This document shows positions 53,295-62,616 of a stretch of DNA of 64,000 bases, piece by piece; position 1 is the stretch's first letter, and the number at the start of each line of letters is the position of its first letter. Source of the stretch: Streptomyces sp. TSRI0107 (lineage in GTDB: Bacteria; Actinomycetota; Actinomycetes; Streptomycetales; Streptomycetaceae); contig NZ_LIVZ01000013.1 in assembly GCF_001905845.1 (NCBI RefSeq), forward strand, positions 233,944-297,943, read 5' to 3'. The notes under the pieces are model-generated. The model was not told the DNA's origin, did no database searches, and saw only the letters and a list, made by a program, of their open reading frames with translations. The translations under genes were made by a program, and so were the position numbers.

Positions 53295-53750
53295 ATGGAG
53301 ATGACAGTGCAGCTGACGATCGACTGCTCCGATCCGCAGAGAATGGTGACTTTCTGGGCCGAGGCCCTGGGCTACGTGCCTGAGCCTCCGCCGGGCGGGC
53401 ACGCCACGTGGCGTGCCTACTGGGCGGCGGCGGGGGTGCCCGAGGCAGAGTTGCCGGCCGGTGCCGGGGATGTTCCGGAGTCGATCATCGACCCCGCGGG
53501 GCGTGGACCGAGGGTGTGGTTCCAGCAGGTTCCGGAGCCGAAGGTCGCCAAGAACCGGTGGCACTTCGACCTCAAGGTCGGTGGGGGCCGTGACGTCCCC
53601 CTGGACATCCGCACACAGCGCGTCAAGGCTACGGTGGAACGGCTGGTCAAAGCTGGTGCCACAGTGCTGCGGATCAAGGACGAGCCAGACATGGGGCTCT
53701 ACGCCGCCGCCATGCAGGACCCCGAGGGCAACGAATTCGACATCGTCTGA
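53295..53750 (+). CDS. VOC-family (glyoxalase-like) protein
   Basis: 151 residues. A vicinal-oxygen-chelate fold is suggested by LTIDCSDPQRMVTFWAEALG at the start, KNRWHFDLKVGGGRDVPLD in the middle (metal-ligand His) and YAAAMQDPEGNEFDIV at the end. It belongs to the common actinobacterial glyoxalase-like group used in resistance or small-molecule metabolism; no substrate can be given. It is intact but stands alone at the edge of the decaying region. Confidence 0.8.
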   Translation: MEMTVQLTIDCSDPQRMVTFWAEALGYVPEPPPGGHATWRAYWAAAGVPEAELPAGAGDVPESIIDPAGRGPRVWFQQVPEPKVAKNRWHFDLKVGGGRDVPLDIRTQRVKATVERLVKAGATVLRIKDEPDMGLYAAAMQDPEGNEFDIV

Positions 53751-53875
53751 GGGCCGTTGCGACGGTGCTGGTCGCAGCCACTCGTTGATGGCTGCGACCG
53801 GCACGCGCGTCGTAGCGGAAGGCGAACTCGTCGAACCTCGTGGCCATGGCCCGGTGGCGCTTGAGCTGGTTGCCG

Positions 53876-54139
53876 CGTAGGTGGAAGGACGAGGACGGCT
53901 CCTCAACCCTAGGCGCTGCGCGGTGCGTGGCAGAAGTTGTCCTGGGGTGGGTGCGCTGTCTGCTGAAACTGCGGTAAAGTGGATCTTGAGCGCACCGCTG
54001 GATTTGCCGGTGGTGAGTTGTGCGTTGGTGGTCCAAGGAAAGACGCCCCGCTTCCTGCGGGGAGATGCAGGTGCAAGGCCTGCCCGGCGCTCCACGAAGA
54101 AGACCCCCGGACCTGCTGTTCAGGACCGGGGGTCTTCTC
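53876..54139 (+). ncRNA. Putative structured RNA, copy 1 (core 53988-54138)
   Basis: The core is identical to a second copy at 58400-58550 except for two bases. Predicted folding by eye: a closing stem GAGCGC (53988-53993)/GCGCTC (54087-54092); inside it hairpins ACCG/CGGT, CCCCGC/GCGGGG (54046-54062) and GCAGG/CCTGC (54067-54083). A long terminator hairpin with arms CCCCCGG...CCGGGGG follows at about 54104-54132. TAAAGT (53975-53980) is a possible -10. The strand is uncertain because the terminator hairpin is symmetrical. Confidence 0.6.
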
Positions 54140-54189
54140 GCATCTGATCGCTGAGGGTGTCCATCCGCCCTGATGCGAGCAACGGCCTC

Positions 54190-54482
54190 CGGGTTGAAGC
54201 CCCCGATGGAGCCTGGGCGGCGAACGCGGCGTGGAGGAAGGCCCGTTCGAGCTGCTTGTTCCCGCGCTTGGATGGTTGTTCTCCGCGGTTCGAGGGCCCG
54301 GAACTGCTGGTCGCCGGGGCGAGACCGGCGTAGGCGGCGAAGTGGCTCGCGGTCCGGAAGGTGCTGCGGTCGCCGATCTCGATCAGGACGCGGGCTCCGG
54401 TCCTGACGCCGGCTCCCGGCATCGATGTCAGGACGCTGGAAAGAGGTGGGCCCTCCAGGAGTTCCTCGATCCGCCCGGCCAA
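54190..54482 (-). pseudogene. IS110-family transposase fragment
   Basis: Reading on the minus strand, LTSMPGAGVRTGARVLIEIG, FAAYAGLAPATSSSGPSNRG and KRGNKQLERAF are the C-terminal Transposase_20 region of IS110-type DEDD recombinases. The N-terminal catalytic part is absent, and the sequence after AFAA loses similarity, so the element is truncated at both ends. It lies about 50 bases downstream of the structured RNA copy. Confidence 0.8.
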
Positions 54483-54589
54483 CAGTGATCATTGGTTGAG
54501 CACCGCCATCAGCGAAGCGGCCGGGCTCGGGGCGATCAGCGCAGCTGCCTCGCGGTGCCGGGTGCGGGCCTCCGGGAGCGCGTCAGCGG

Positions 54590-54953
54590 ATGCCCCCGGC
54601 CGTCCGAGGTACGGGAGTTCGGACGGGCGAAGGATCTCCTCGGGCAAGAATCGAGCATGTCCGGCCTGTGCGGATACTGCTGGAGCGGAAAGCTGGCCGT
54701 CGCCCCGGACGGAAAAGTCTTCACGTGCGTCATGGCACGGGACTGGCCGGTAGGTGATGTCCTCAGCCAATCGCTCGGCGAGATCCTGCAGGGCGCCGAA
54801 CTCGCCCAGGTCCGCCGCGAAATCCACGAGACGGTGTGGTTGCCGGCCACCGCTGGCGACGAGCGCTGCCCCCAGTCCTGCGGACCGGACCTCTCCTGCC
54901 CGTGCGACCCACTGCTCTGCGAAAAGTGCTGCGGCCCCACGCACCTGCAGTGA
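54590..54953 (+). pseudogene. C-terminal SPASM fragment of a radical SAM protein
   Basis: CGYCWSGKLAVAPDGKVFTC, DWPVGDVLSQSLGEILQG and CPQSCGPDLSCPCDP form the SPASM tail of an actinobacterial peptide-maturing radical SAM enzyme. The CX3CX2C SAM-binding domain is missing; upstream codons keep only a hint (VREFGRA) before breaking off at the IS110 remnant. It is not a copy of the cluster maturase at 41596. It suggests a second RiPP locus once stood here. Confidence 0.75.
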
Positions 54954-55124
54954 CCGGACATGGCTCGTAGTGAAGACGACCCTGGAGCGGCCCCGTACTC
55001 TCGTACGGACCGCCCATGCTTCGAACAATGCCCTCACGCTTTCCCATCCTGGCCCCGGGGTGAAGCGCGCCAGCAAGAAGGGCTGATCGCAGCCGTACTC
55101 ACTGACCTCACCGGCCAGGACGCC

Positions 55125-55302
55125 CCCCCCGCAATAGCTGCCACTGACGGGTGGGCTCGGTGTAGTGCAGGACGAGGGAGGCCTGCACGATCGCGGTCGC
55201 GCGGCGAGGGCAGCAGCGCTGCTTGGCCAGGATCCTCCCGGCCTTGAGGATGGCGACGACGCGTTCGCCGAGTGCCAGGGCCGTGGCGTGGAGCCCATTG
55301 AC
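55125..55302 (-). pseudogene. IS5-type transposase C-terminal fragment
   Basis: The minus strand reads GERVVAILKAGRILAKQRCC and PRRATAIVQASLVLHYTEPT, homologous to the end of the transposase at 56480-57351 (GERAIATLKAWKILARLRCC). It begins directly at the stop codon of the beta-propeller gene, implying that an insertion event defined or altered that gene's 3' end. Confidence 0.75.
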
Positions 55303-56394
55303 TCATTCCGGGTGCGGCAGGTTCCACAGGTGGAGGGTGGTCTGGTCCTTGGAGACCGTGTACCAGGCGCCCTGCCCCGCCGATCGGGGAGGTCCCGAGA
55401 CAGGGAAGGGGTAGGCGATCCGGCCGCGCACCACCATCGTGTGCGGGTCGACAAACCAGTGGCGGGGGTCCTCCACAAAGTCCTCGGTGCCGACCACGGC
55501 GGTGTCGTCGTAGGGGAACGCCGCCGCCTCGTAGTCCCACCGAACACGGTCGTCGTCCGAGCTTGCGGGAAGGGGCACGGCTTCGTCAGCGTCCAGATGC
55601 CGCAGTTCGATGCCATCCTCCGCCCGGTGCAGGTAGAGGGTCCACTGCCCCAGGTCCGTGGTCAGGAAGTGCTCCCCGGACGGACTCACGGCGAGGAGGA
55701 CTTCCTCGACGAACCGCTGGACGGTGAGGTTCGTGCCGTCCCAGTGTCCCCACAGTACGGGCGAGTTCTCCTCACCCTCGCCGACCGTCAGCCCCATGTA
55801 GGCCGGGTTCGGATGGGGGAAGTGGAGGGAGCCCGATCCCACGGTCATCGTGTCGGCCCGGGTCAGTACCGTGCCGTCGGCGGGGTCGAGGATCAGCCAT
55901 TCCTCGTTGACGTCGCGCCCCGCGCGGTTGCGGACGTGTGCCCACAGGAGCTTGCCGTCCGCGGAGAATGCCGCCGAGCCGAGGTCCGCGTGGCCGTGGT
56001 GGTAGTCGTCGGCGTACTCGGAGAACGAGGCATGGGCCCCGGTGCACACGGCGGGGGACCAACAACCGTGCCGGATCTCCCACCGCACGGCACCGGTCGA
56101 ATCCACGGCTCGCAACGCGTGCACGCCGGCGAACACGGCAACATCACCCGTGGGCGAGACTGCCACCGAGCCGTACCGGCGGGGCCAGGGCGCGGGGAAG
56201 CGGATCTCTGTCCCCTCCCCGTCCAGGTCGCGGACGGCCAGCTCGGTGTCCCCGCGCTGCACCAGCAGCCTGCGCTTGGGCCAGTGCAGCACCTGGGGGG
56301 CGTCCGCCGATGCGGGGTCGAGCGGGGCTGCGGCGGTGGCCACGAGCCCGGCAGCGACCTGGGTGGGACCCCCGTGAAGAGCATCGTTCGGCAT
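55303..56394 (-). CDS. Beta-propeller-like protein, unknown function
   Basis: 363 residues. It has repeated blade-like patterns such as YGSVAVSPTGDVAVFAG, SAAFSADGKLLWAHV, LAVSPSGEHFLTTDLGQW and QTTLHLWNLPHPE, i.e. WD40/PQQ-like strands. No signal peptide is present. It is the only intact gene between two related IS5-type fragments in the same orientation, and its stop codon abuts one of them, so the native C-terminus may have been changed. Confidence 0.75.
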   Translation of the reverse strand: MPNDALHGGPTQVAAGLVATAAAPLDPASADAPQVLHWPKRRLLVQRGDTELAVRDLDGEGTEIRFPAPWPRRYGSVAVSPTGDVAVFAGVHALRAVDSTGAVRWEIRHGCWSPAVCTGAHASFSEYADDYHHGHADLGSAAFSADGKLLWAHVRNRAGRDVNEEWLILDPADGTVLTRADTMTVGSGSLHFPHPNPAYMGLTVGEGEENSPVLWGHWDGTNLTVQRFVEEVLLAVSPSGEHFLTTDLGQWTLYLHRAEDGIELRHLDADEAVPLPASSDDDRVRWDYEAAAFPYDDTAVVGTEDFVEDPRHWFVDPHTMVVRGRIAYPFPVSGPPRSAGQGAWYTVSKDQTTLHLWNLPHPE

Positions 56395-56479
56395 CGTCGC
56401 ATGCTTTCACACTCGTCGGATGGTGCAGCTGACCTGAAGTCGCCCGCTTTGATCAGCTTTTTGCATCGGGTCTTCGGTC

Positions 56480-57351
56480 TTACTTTGCGAGCCCCGGCAT
56501 CCGGTACGTTGCCGTGAGTAGGAGCCGGTTCACCTCGAACAGCGCCGCCAAGGAATCACTGAGCCGTCTTCCTCCTGAGTAGCGGCTGGTCTCGACCTGG
56601 TGCAGGACGAGGACGGCCCGCACGACCGCGGTCGTGCGGCGGGGGCAACAGCGCAGCCGGGCCAGGATCTTCCATGCCTTGAGCGTGGCGATGGCCCGTT
56701 CGCCGCGGGCCCGGATGCGTGCGTGTGCGCGGTTGACGGCCTTCTGCCGGCGGGACAGTTTCGGCCGGTACCGGTGGCGCTTTAACGGCGTGCGCACGCT
56801 CCCACCGGCTGCCTGGTAGCCCTTGTCTGCGAAGGTCATCACGTCGGCGATGGTGAGCGCGTCGATGATGCCGTGAGCGCGGGCGGCGCTGAGGTCGTGG
56901 GAGGCGCCGGGCAGCGCTGGCGAGGCCCAGACCAGGCGACCTACTGCGTCCGCGATGACCTGCACGTTCATGCCGTGCCGCTTATGTTTTCCGGAGTAGT
57001 AGGGCTTCTGGTCGGCTACACGGTCGATCGGGATCAGTGTGCCGTCGAGGATCGCGTGCGCCAGCTTGCGGATACGGTCCATGACGGTGTCCAGGTCGTC
57101 CGCGGCTGCGGCGAGCAGGTCGACGGCTTCACGGACGTAGCGCCAGGCGGTGGTGCGCCGATGCCGAACCCGGCTGCCAGGCGGGTGTAGGTGTCGCCGT
57201 TGCGCAGGTGAGCGAGGGTGAGCAGGGCCTGTCGGCCGGGGTCGAGGCGTCGCCACCGGGATCGACGCTGGTGGCGGTGGTTGCGGATGCGCTCGGCAAG
57301 GTGGTTCAGGGTTCGGCTGGGCAGCGGGATCGTGGCGGGGTAGGACAGCAC
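56480..57351 (-). mobile_element. IS5-family transposase split by a frameshift
   Basis: The N-terminal part (from ATG 57351: LNHLAERIRNHRHQRRSRWR, LTLAHLRNGDTYTRLAAGFG) is in one frame. The DDE part is in another frame and ends at 56480; it reads AWRYVREAVDLLAA, GTLIPIDRVADQKPYYSGKH, VMTFADKGYQAAGG and GERAIATLKAWKI. The shift of one base lies near 57160. Some IS5 subgroups use programmed frameshifting, so it may still be expressed; a decayed copy is equally likely. I did not find terminal inverted repeats by eye. Confidence 0.8.
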
Positions 57352-57650
57352 GGCGAGGCTCCCGGTCGGGGCATCGGATCTTGACCGACTGCTGTCTTAC
57401 CTGGAGCCTCGCCCTCATCGGTCTCTGGGTCCCCGACGCCCACCGTGACCAGCATGATCACGATGAATAGGGCTCAGTGCATAACCGTCTGGCCAAGCAC
57501 TTCACATTGAAACGATCAGTAAGGTTCCGAGTCGCCTCGAACGCCCGTCGCTGGCCGACGACGTCGCGGGCATCTTCGGTACGTAGATGCAGTGGTTCCG
57601 CAGTACGTCGGTAACAGGGGACGATGCGGCTCGATCCGTGCCCGGCGATC

Positions 57651-58049
57651 TCAGCAGTTCGCGCTGTAGCGGATGCATCCGGGTGGCGAGGTGTGGCTGT
57701 CATCCCACTCTTGCTGCGCCGCTGTGAGCGATCCGCCTGCCAGGAGGGCCACCAGCAGGTGTGTGATCACCGTCCAGCGGGCACGGAAGAGTGCCGCGAG
57801 AACTGCCAGGACGAGTACGGCGATCAGCAGCATCCGTACCCGCCCGATGTGCGCGAGGCCGGCCGCGTCGATCCGTGCTTGCTCGCCTTGTGCTGCCCAT
57901 ACCTCCAAGCCGTAGCCGTATGTCCAGTCCAGCACGAGCCACGCGGTCTCCAGCAGGAACAGCGGAATCGCCAGAGCAAGGTCCACGCCCAGGCGTGTTC
58001 GATGCGCCCAGGGGCGCCGGCGCACCTGGGCCGGAAGGGCGTCAGTCAT
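57651..58049 (-). CDS. Small membrane protein (DUF6234-like)
   Basis: 132 residues with three hydrophobic stretches (LGVDLALAIPLFLLETAWLV; MLLIAVLVLAVLAALF; VITHLLVALLAGGSL) and a hydrophilic end GCIRYSANC with two cysteines. The arrangement resembles the DUF6234 membrane proteins of streptomycetes, from memory. The ATG at 58049 is preferred; a longer frame begins at 58100. No neighbours suggest a function. Confidence 0.6.
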   Translation of the reverse strand: MTDALPAQVRRRPWAHRTRLGVDLALAIPLFLLETAWLVLDWTYGYGLEVWAAQGEQARIDAAGLAHIGRVRMLLIAVLVLAVLAALFRARWTVITHLLVALLAGGSLTAAQQEWDDSHTSPPGCIRYSANC

Positions 58050-58287
58050 GGGTGCAGGGTGCCGCGGCCGGTGGTGATGCGCATGAGTACCTGTACTCAA
58101 CTATGGCCAGGCGGAGCGGCAGATGGGTGGGCGGGTGACGGTCCGCTGCGCACCATTGCCGGTGCCCTCACCAATGCGAGCCTGGGTGCCGGCCGTACGG
58201 GGCAGGGACGTATGAACTGTGGTCGTCGGCTTGCCCAGCGCCGAGAGCGGCCTGAGCGTCCTGACCGTTTCTCCTCGTCGGCGGCGC

Positions 58288-58551
58288 GTGGGTGGTAGGA
58301 AGAGGGCGGCTCCCCTACCCCAGGCGTTGCGCGGTGAGTGGCAGAAGTTGTCCTGGGAGAGGGTGCGCTGTTTGCTGCGACTGCGGTATTATGGATCTTG
58401 AGCGCACCGCTGGATTTGCCGGTGGTGAGTTGTGCGTTGGTGGTCCAAGGAAAGACGCCCCGCTTCCTGCGGGGAGATGCAGGTGCAAGGCCTGCCCGGC
58501 GCTCCACGAAGAAGACCCCCGGCCCTGCTGTTCAGGGCCGGGGGTCTTCTT
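58288..58551 (+). ncRNA. Putative structured RNA, copy 2 (core 58400-58550)
   Basis: Same fold as copy 1. The closing stem is GAGCGC (58400-58405)/GCGCTC (58499-58504), with three internal hairpins and a terminator whose arms 58516-58527 and 58533-58544 are fully paired, extended by AAGA/TCTT. TATTAT (58387-58392) is a good -10 about eight bases before the stem. The two differences from copy 1 (C58523 and G58537 against A and A) sit opposite each other in the terminator stem. Confidence 0.65.
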
Positions 58552-59609
58552 GGCTCCGGCCGCTGGGGGAGTGTCTGCCCGTAGTCGTTGCGGTTGTTCT
58601 TCGGGAAGTGGGTCTGGCCGTCGAGATTGTCGCGGCGCGGGCTGTGGATGGAGCGGCCGCTGAGTCGCGTCCCGCCCTGACCCGGTCGGCGGGCAGCGTC
58701 TGCGTCAACTGTCCCGCCCAGAGCCCCGACCAGTTGGACGGCTGCTCCTTGGCGCCCGATGTTCAGCACGCCCGCCGCGTACCCGATTCATTGGCGAGGA
58801 CCCCTACCTCGTCAAAGTCTGTGACGGCCCTGCCACCCAGATCGTCGTCTCCGACCGCTCGACATGGGCGAGGAATGGATAGCCAAATCCCGGGAGCATC
58901 TGATGGCCGCCAAGGCCGCTCTCGGCCTTGGCGTAGAGGTTCACCCTGGCACAGGCACGTGACCGCGAGCTCGCCCGCTCTGCGCCGCAGGGCCGCCGCA
59001 CCGTCACCCTGGGCGGCCATGCCCCATGCCAGGGGCGAGACACGGCCAGCCGCTCACGTGAGCCGACGGCGGTCTTGCGACCCCTCCCAGGCGCCGGTGC
59101 GGGCCAGCACGGCGACGCGGACCTGGCACGGCCGCTCGGCGGTGGCGCCGGCGCTTCAGCGGTGCTTGATGCCGGCTTGGGCGGCGGGGGCGAGGGTGGG
59201 TTCGGTGACGGGAGCGTCGCCCGTAGGGACCCCGTCATGTCGAAGCCCCGTGCGAAGCCGCCCGCGAAGGGGGCGTGAGCGGGCCGGTCACGGCATGGAG
59301 GGCTGTGCGGCGAAGACCACGGCGGAGCTGGAGCCGCCACGAGGAGCGCGCGGGGACCCAGGGTGGGCGGGCCGTAGCGGAGATGGCTCTCGGTATCAGT
59401 GCCGACAGCCACGTTGTGCGGCGGGACGATATGACCGCGGGGCGCCTGGAGGAGGGGCGGGGCTCGGTGTCAGCGCTCGATGTCGGCCAGCGAGGCGGCC
59501 GCGTCCCGGTCCTGGCTCGCCGCACTTTGGCCGGCACAGCGAACGACCGCGGCCGCGGGCGGGGCGGGAAATCGATTGGCGGCGGCCGTGCCTGCGTCTA
59601 CCGTCGCCC
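58552..59609. other. About 1 kb with no recognisable gene
   Basis: Open frames exist on both strands but none has a ribosome-binding site with family-like sequence; codon patterns change frame repeatedly. Probably degraded DNA left by insertions. Confidence 0.4.
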
Positions 59610-59612
59610 GTG

Positions 59613-60083
59613 ATGGAGATGTCCTTCCGGAAGCTGCCGGACAATCAGCATGAGATTCTGGTTCGCGCCCGAAAAGGGCCGGACGTCAGGTTGCCTGCCC
59701 AGCCCGTCGGCCCGAACATGCCGCACGACCTGGTCCACGCCGTCGTGGAGACCGCCCTCGGCATCAATGACGGCTTCTGGGGGGCGATGGCGCGCGGGGC
59801 CACTTTCCAAGGGTTCGAACTCCTCACGCCGGGTCGGCATCGCCGCTCCGGGATGAAAGTGCTACGCCGGGGCGGCGACGCGGTGATGGCTGCCGAGCTC
59901 TCTGTGAACTGGGCCTACCGGGTGTGGCGGGGCCTCTCCACGGAGGGGCGCGGCGTCGGCCCAGCTCCCCTGGACTCGGACGCGCTGGCCAGGACACTAC
60001 CGCGCCTGAACGCAGCCGCCACCCGCTGGACCGCAGTCCCCCAAGGCGGGGAACTCCTCTGGCGCTGGGGCTCAGACCACTAG
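59613..60083 (+). CDS. Conserved hypothetical protein
   Basis: 156 residues starting MEMSFRKLPDNQHEILVRAR; GTG 59610 and ATG 59619 are possible alternative starts. MPHDLVHAVVETALGINDGF and GATFQGFELLTPGRH look like a well-kept, soluble protein of a type I have seen in streptomycetes without assigned function. No motif, signal or membrane segment was found. It stands alone in the decaying region but shows no frame damage. Confidence 0.65.
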   Translation: MEMSFRKLPDNQHEILVRARKGPDVRLPAQPVGPNMPHDLVHAVVETALGINDGFWGAMARGATFQGFELLTPGRHRRSGMKVLRRGGDAVMAAELSVNWAYRVWRGLSTEGRGVGPAPLDSDALARTLPRLNAAATRWTAVPQGGELLWRWGSDH

Positions 60084-60659
60084 AAGGAACGGGGTGGTGA
60101 GGCTGCACAGGATGGTGGTGCTGCCGATCCGACGCACCGACTCACCTGGTCACACACCGCTTCACCGCCACCCTGCATCGCCTTACCCCTAAACGGCGCC
60201 TACGCTCGCGCCGCCCGGGTCGGCTCCAGGAGGAGCACGGGTTGGCTATTCCACTCATCGCATGAAGCCCGAGGAATGGATCGCCCAGCACCCTGGCACG
60301 CCCCGGGCCTACGTCAAGCCACTGCAGGTGAGGCTCAACCCGGACCACGGCGTAAGGGTGCGGGGAGCTGGACGAGAGATACGACTTGGTGTGCTCGCAC
60401 GGTGCTCGCACGGTGCTCGCGCGGCAGGGGAAAGGACCACCTATCACACCAACGTCGACCGCCTCGTACAGAATTCCGTCAGCAGCGCCTATACCGCGAA
60501 AGCTGGTCCGGCTCGTCGCTGACCGCCAGGTTCTCAGGCAGGATGGAGAGCGGGAGGGCTGGAGCCGCCCTTGGAGCGGGCTGGAGAACGCGATGGCGTC
60601 CGGTGACGAGTGGGACGACGCGACGAGGCGGCTCGGTGACGAGCCCGAGGGGGGACGCG
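60084..60659. other. Spacer without a supported gene
   Basis: About 575 bases. A short plus frame at 60262 (MKPEEWIAQHPGTPRAYV...) looks partly protein-like but lacks a ribosome-binding site and soon degenerates. A short direct repeat, GTGCTCGCACG, occurs near 60390-60420. Confidence 0.35.
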
Positions 60660-61208
60660 ATGACGGCACCCGACGCACCCGGTACGGCTGATGCCGAGCA
60701 GGTGAACGCCGCGATGTGGCACACCTACGGAGCGCACCACCTCGACCGGGCCACGCCCCTGCCCGAGGTGGACGAGATCGCCTGGGGCCCGGCGGGAACA
60801 GGGCCGGGGGACGCCGTCCTCGGCGACCTGAGGGGCCTGCACGTGCTGGACCTGGGCTGCGGCCCGGGCCGGCACGCCGCTCACGTCGCCCGCACCCATC
60901 ACGCCACCGTGGACGCCGTCGACTTCTCACGAACTCAGATCGCCCGCGCACGGGCGCGCTATGGCGACCTGCCGGGCCTGCGATTGATCCAGGCCGACGC
61001 CGTCGGGCACCTGCACGCTTCGGCGCCGTACGACGTGATCTACTCCCTGTCCGCCGTCCACTTCATCGACCCGCACCGGTTGCTGCCAGCCCTGGCGGCG
61101 GCCCTCAGGCCTGGCGGACGCCGGGCACATGTGGGTACTCACGACAAAGCTGTGGATGGACCTGCTCGCGCAGCACGGGCTGCGCACCGAGGAGGTCACC
61201 GTGCTTGA
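60660..61208 (+). pseudogene. N-terminal part of a methyltransferase-Nudix fusion, broken by deletion
   Basis: Starts MTAPDAPGTADAEQ behind a GAGGGGGGAC site. It contains class I methyltransferase motifs LHVLDLGCGPGRHAAHVA (about 60-77) and VIYSLSAVHFIDPH. After ALRPGG at about 61110 the frame runs into meaningless sequence. The rest of the methyltransferase continues in another frame at 61129. A deletion with frameshift removed the segment between. Confidence 0.7.
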
Positions 61209-61776
61209 CGCGCCCGAGGAGGGCAACCAGGCCTCCTACCGGCTCTTCCAGGTCCGCAGGCCGGCCCGGATCACCTCTCGTCCCCGTACTGCCCATCCGC
61301 CGGTCGCACACGCGGCAGTCGGCGTCGGCGCGGTGCTGGTGGGACCGCGCGGTCTGCTGCTCGGCCACCACCGGAAAGGGACCGTCGAGCTGCCTGGCGG
61401 CACAGTGGAGCCGGGCGAGTCGCTGGAGGAGACGGTCGTGCGCGAACTGGCCGAGGAGACCGGCCTGCACGCGGACCCGGCCGACGTGCGTCTGCTGGGC
61501 ATGCTCCTCGACCAGGTCGGCGACGTCGTCCGCATCACGTTCGGCGCGCTCGTCACGCGGTGGAGCGGGGAACCCGCCGACCAGCCGGGCGAGCAGGTCG
61601 GCGGCTGGGGATGGTGGCCGCTGGACGCGTTGCCGCCGGACCTGTTCGAGTGCAGCGCCCAGATCCTGACGGCCTGGCGTCCCGACCTGCCCATCGACCA
61701 TCCGCCCGCCCGCTTCACCCCCTTCGGGCAGCCACAGGACGCCGGTCAGGGCACCGCCGGTCAGGCCGGGACGTAG
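61129..61776 (+). CDS. Methyltransferase tail fused to a Nudix hydrolase (3' half of the broken gene)
   Basis: 215 residues. The first 45 (MWVLTTKLWMDLLAQHGLRT through YRLFQVRRPAR) are the C-terminal end of a methyltransferase. Then VGVGAVLVGPRGLLLGHHRK and the Nudix box GGTVEPGESLEETVVRELAEETG follow, so the Nudix part is intact. It could still be translated from ATG 61129 and hydrolyse a nucleoside diphosphate derivative, but no strong ribosome-binding site is present. Confidence 0.65.
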   Translation: MWVLTTKLWMDLLAQHGLRTEEVTVLDAPEEGNQASYRLFQVRRPARITSRPRTAHPPVAHAAVGVGAVLVGPRGLLLGHHRKGTVELPGGTVEPGESLEETVVRELAEETGLHADPADVRLLGMLLDQVGDVVRITFGALVTRWSGEPADQPGEQVGGWGWWPLDALPPDLFECSAQILTAWRPDLPIDHPPARFTPFGQPQDAGQGTAGQAGT

Positions 61777-62616
61777 TCCTCGGTCCGCAGCCGTCGACGA
61801 GCCGTCCAGTCCTGCCGAAGAGCGTGGCGACCACGTGTGCGTAGGCTTCGCGAAGCTGGCCTGCGCGGTGCTTGATGCGGGCTCTGGCGGCGAGGGCGCA
61901 GTCGGCGCCTCCAGCCCATCCGCCGCAACGCGGTGCCCCGCTTCCTGCGCCCGGCCACGTCCGCGTAGAACAGTGCTGCCAGCCCCCAGACCTGTGCACG
62001 CAGAACATCGCAGGCCGGTCCGGACGCGGGCCAGCCTGCGGCAGGTAGGCGGCGTCGCCCGACCGGGGCCCGTCCGCGGTGAACGGCTCGTCGAGGTCGG
62101 CTTCCCGCAGCTTACGACTCTTGGGGTCCAGGGTGGAGGACCGGACGAGCCCGGCGTTGAAGAACACGAGAGCGCTCTCGTCCCTCGTCGGGCAGCGTCA
62201 GTTCGTGCGTCTCGAAGGGGGCGGAACACAGGCGAGCCGCGGTCCGTGGACCGTGCCGTCGCGGCGGACCACGACGGGCGGGAGGTAAGCGGCCGAGCAG
62301 GTCGAGCACCTAAGAGTGACGGGGGCGGGTACGGCGTGCTTCGTCGTTGATCGTCTGCGGCTGCTTCTGCAGAGGCGCGCCCGCGACAAGCTGGGCCGAC
62401 GGGGCAGAGCGGCCCGGTCAATGCTCCATTAGGGCGTCGTGTTGGACGCTGAGGAAGGTTCTACGCGCGTCGTCGTCGGTGCCGGAATATGGGATAACAC
62501 CAGCCCTGAAGGCCGCAGTTGGAGCAATGGCCACAATCTTGGAACGAGGGCCGTAATACGTCCTGAGTCGGGAGAGAATTCCGGCCGCACCGTCCCAAAA
62601 GCAAGAGGAAACATCC
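61777..62616. other. Spacer with possible minus-strand gene remnant
   Basis: Minus-strand sequence around 62090-62330 reads in two frames as RRDGTVHGPRLACVPPPFET then LVRSSTLDPKSRKLREADLD, which looks like a decayed gene of unknown type. Nearer 62617 no clear promoter for the solute-binding protein was found. Confidence 0.35.

Noticed and set aside
53238..54095. A 285-residue minus-strand frame beginning MERRAGLAPASPRRKRG
   Set aside because: The same opening appears at 58507 because it is the translation of the duplicated structured RNA; it then runs antisense through the VOC gene. It is not a real protein start.
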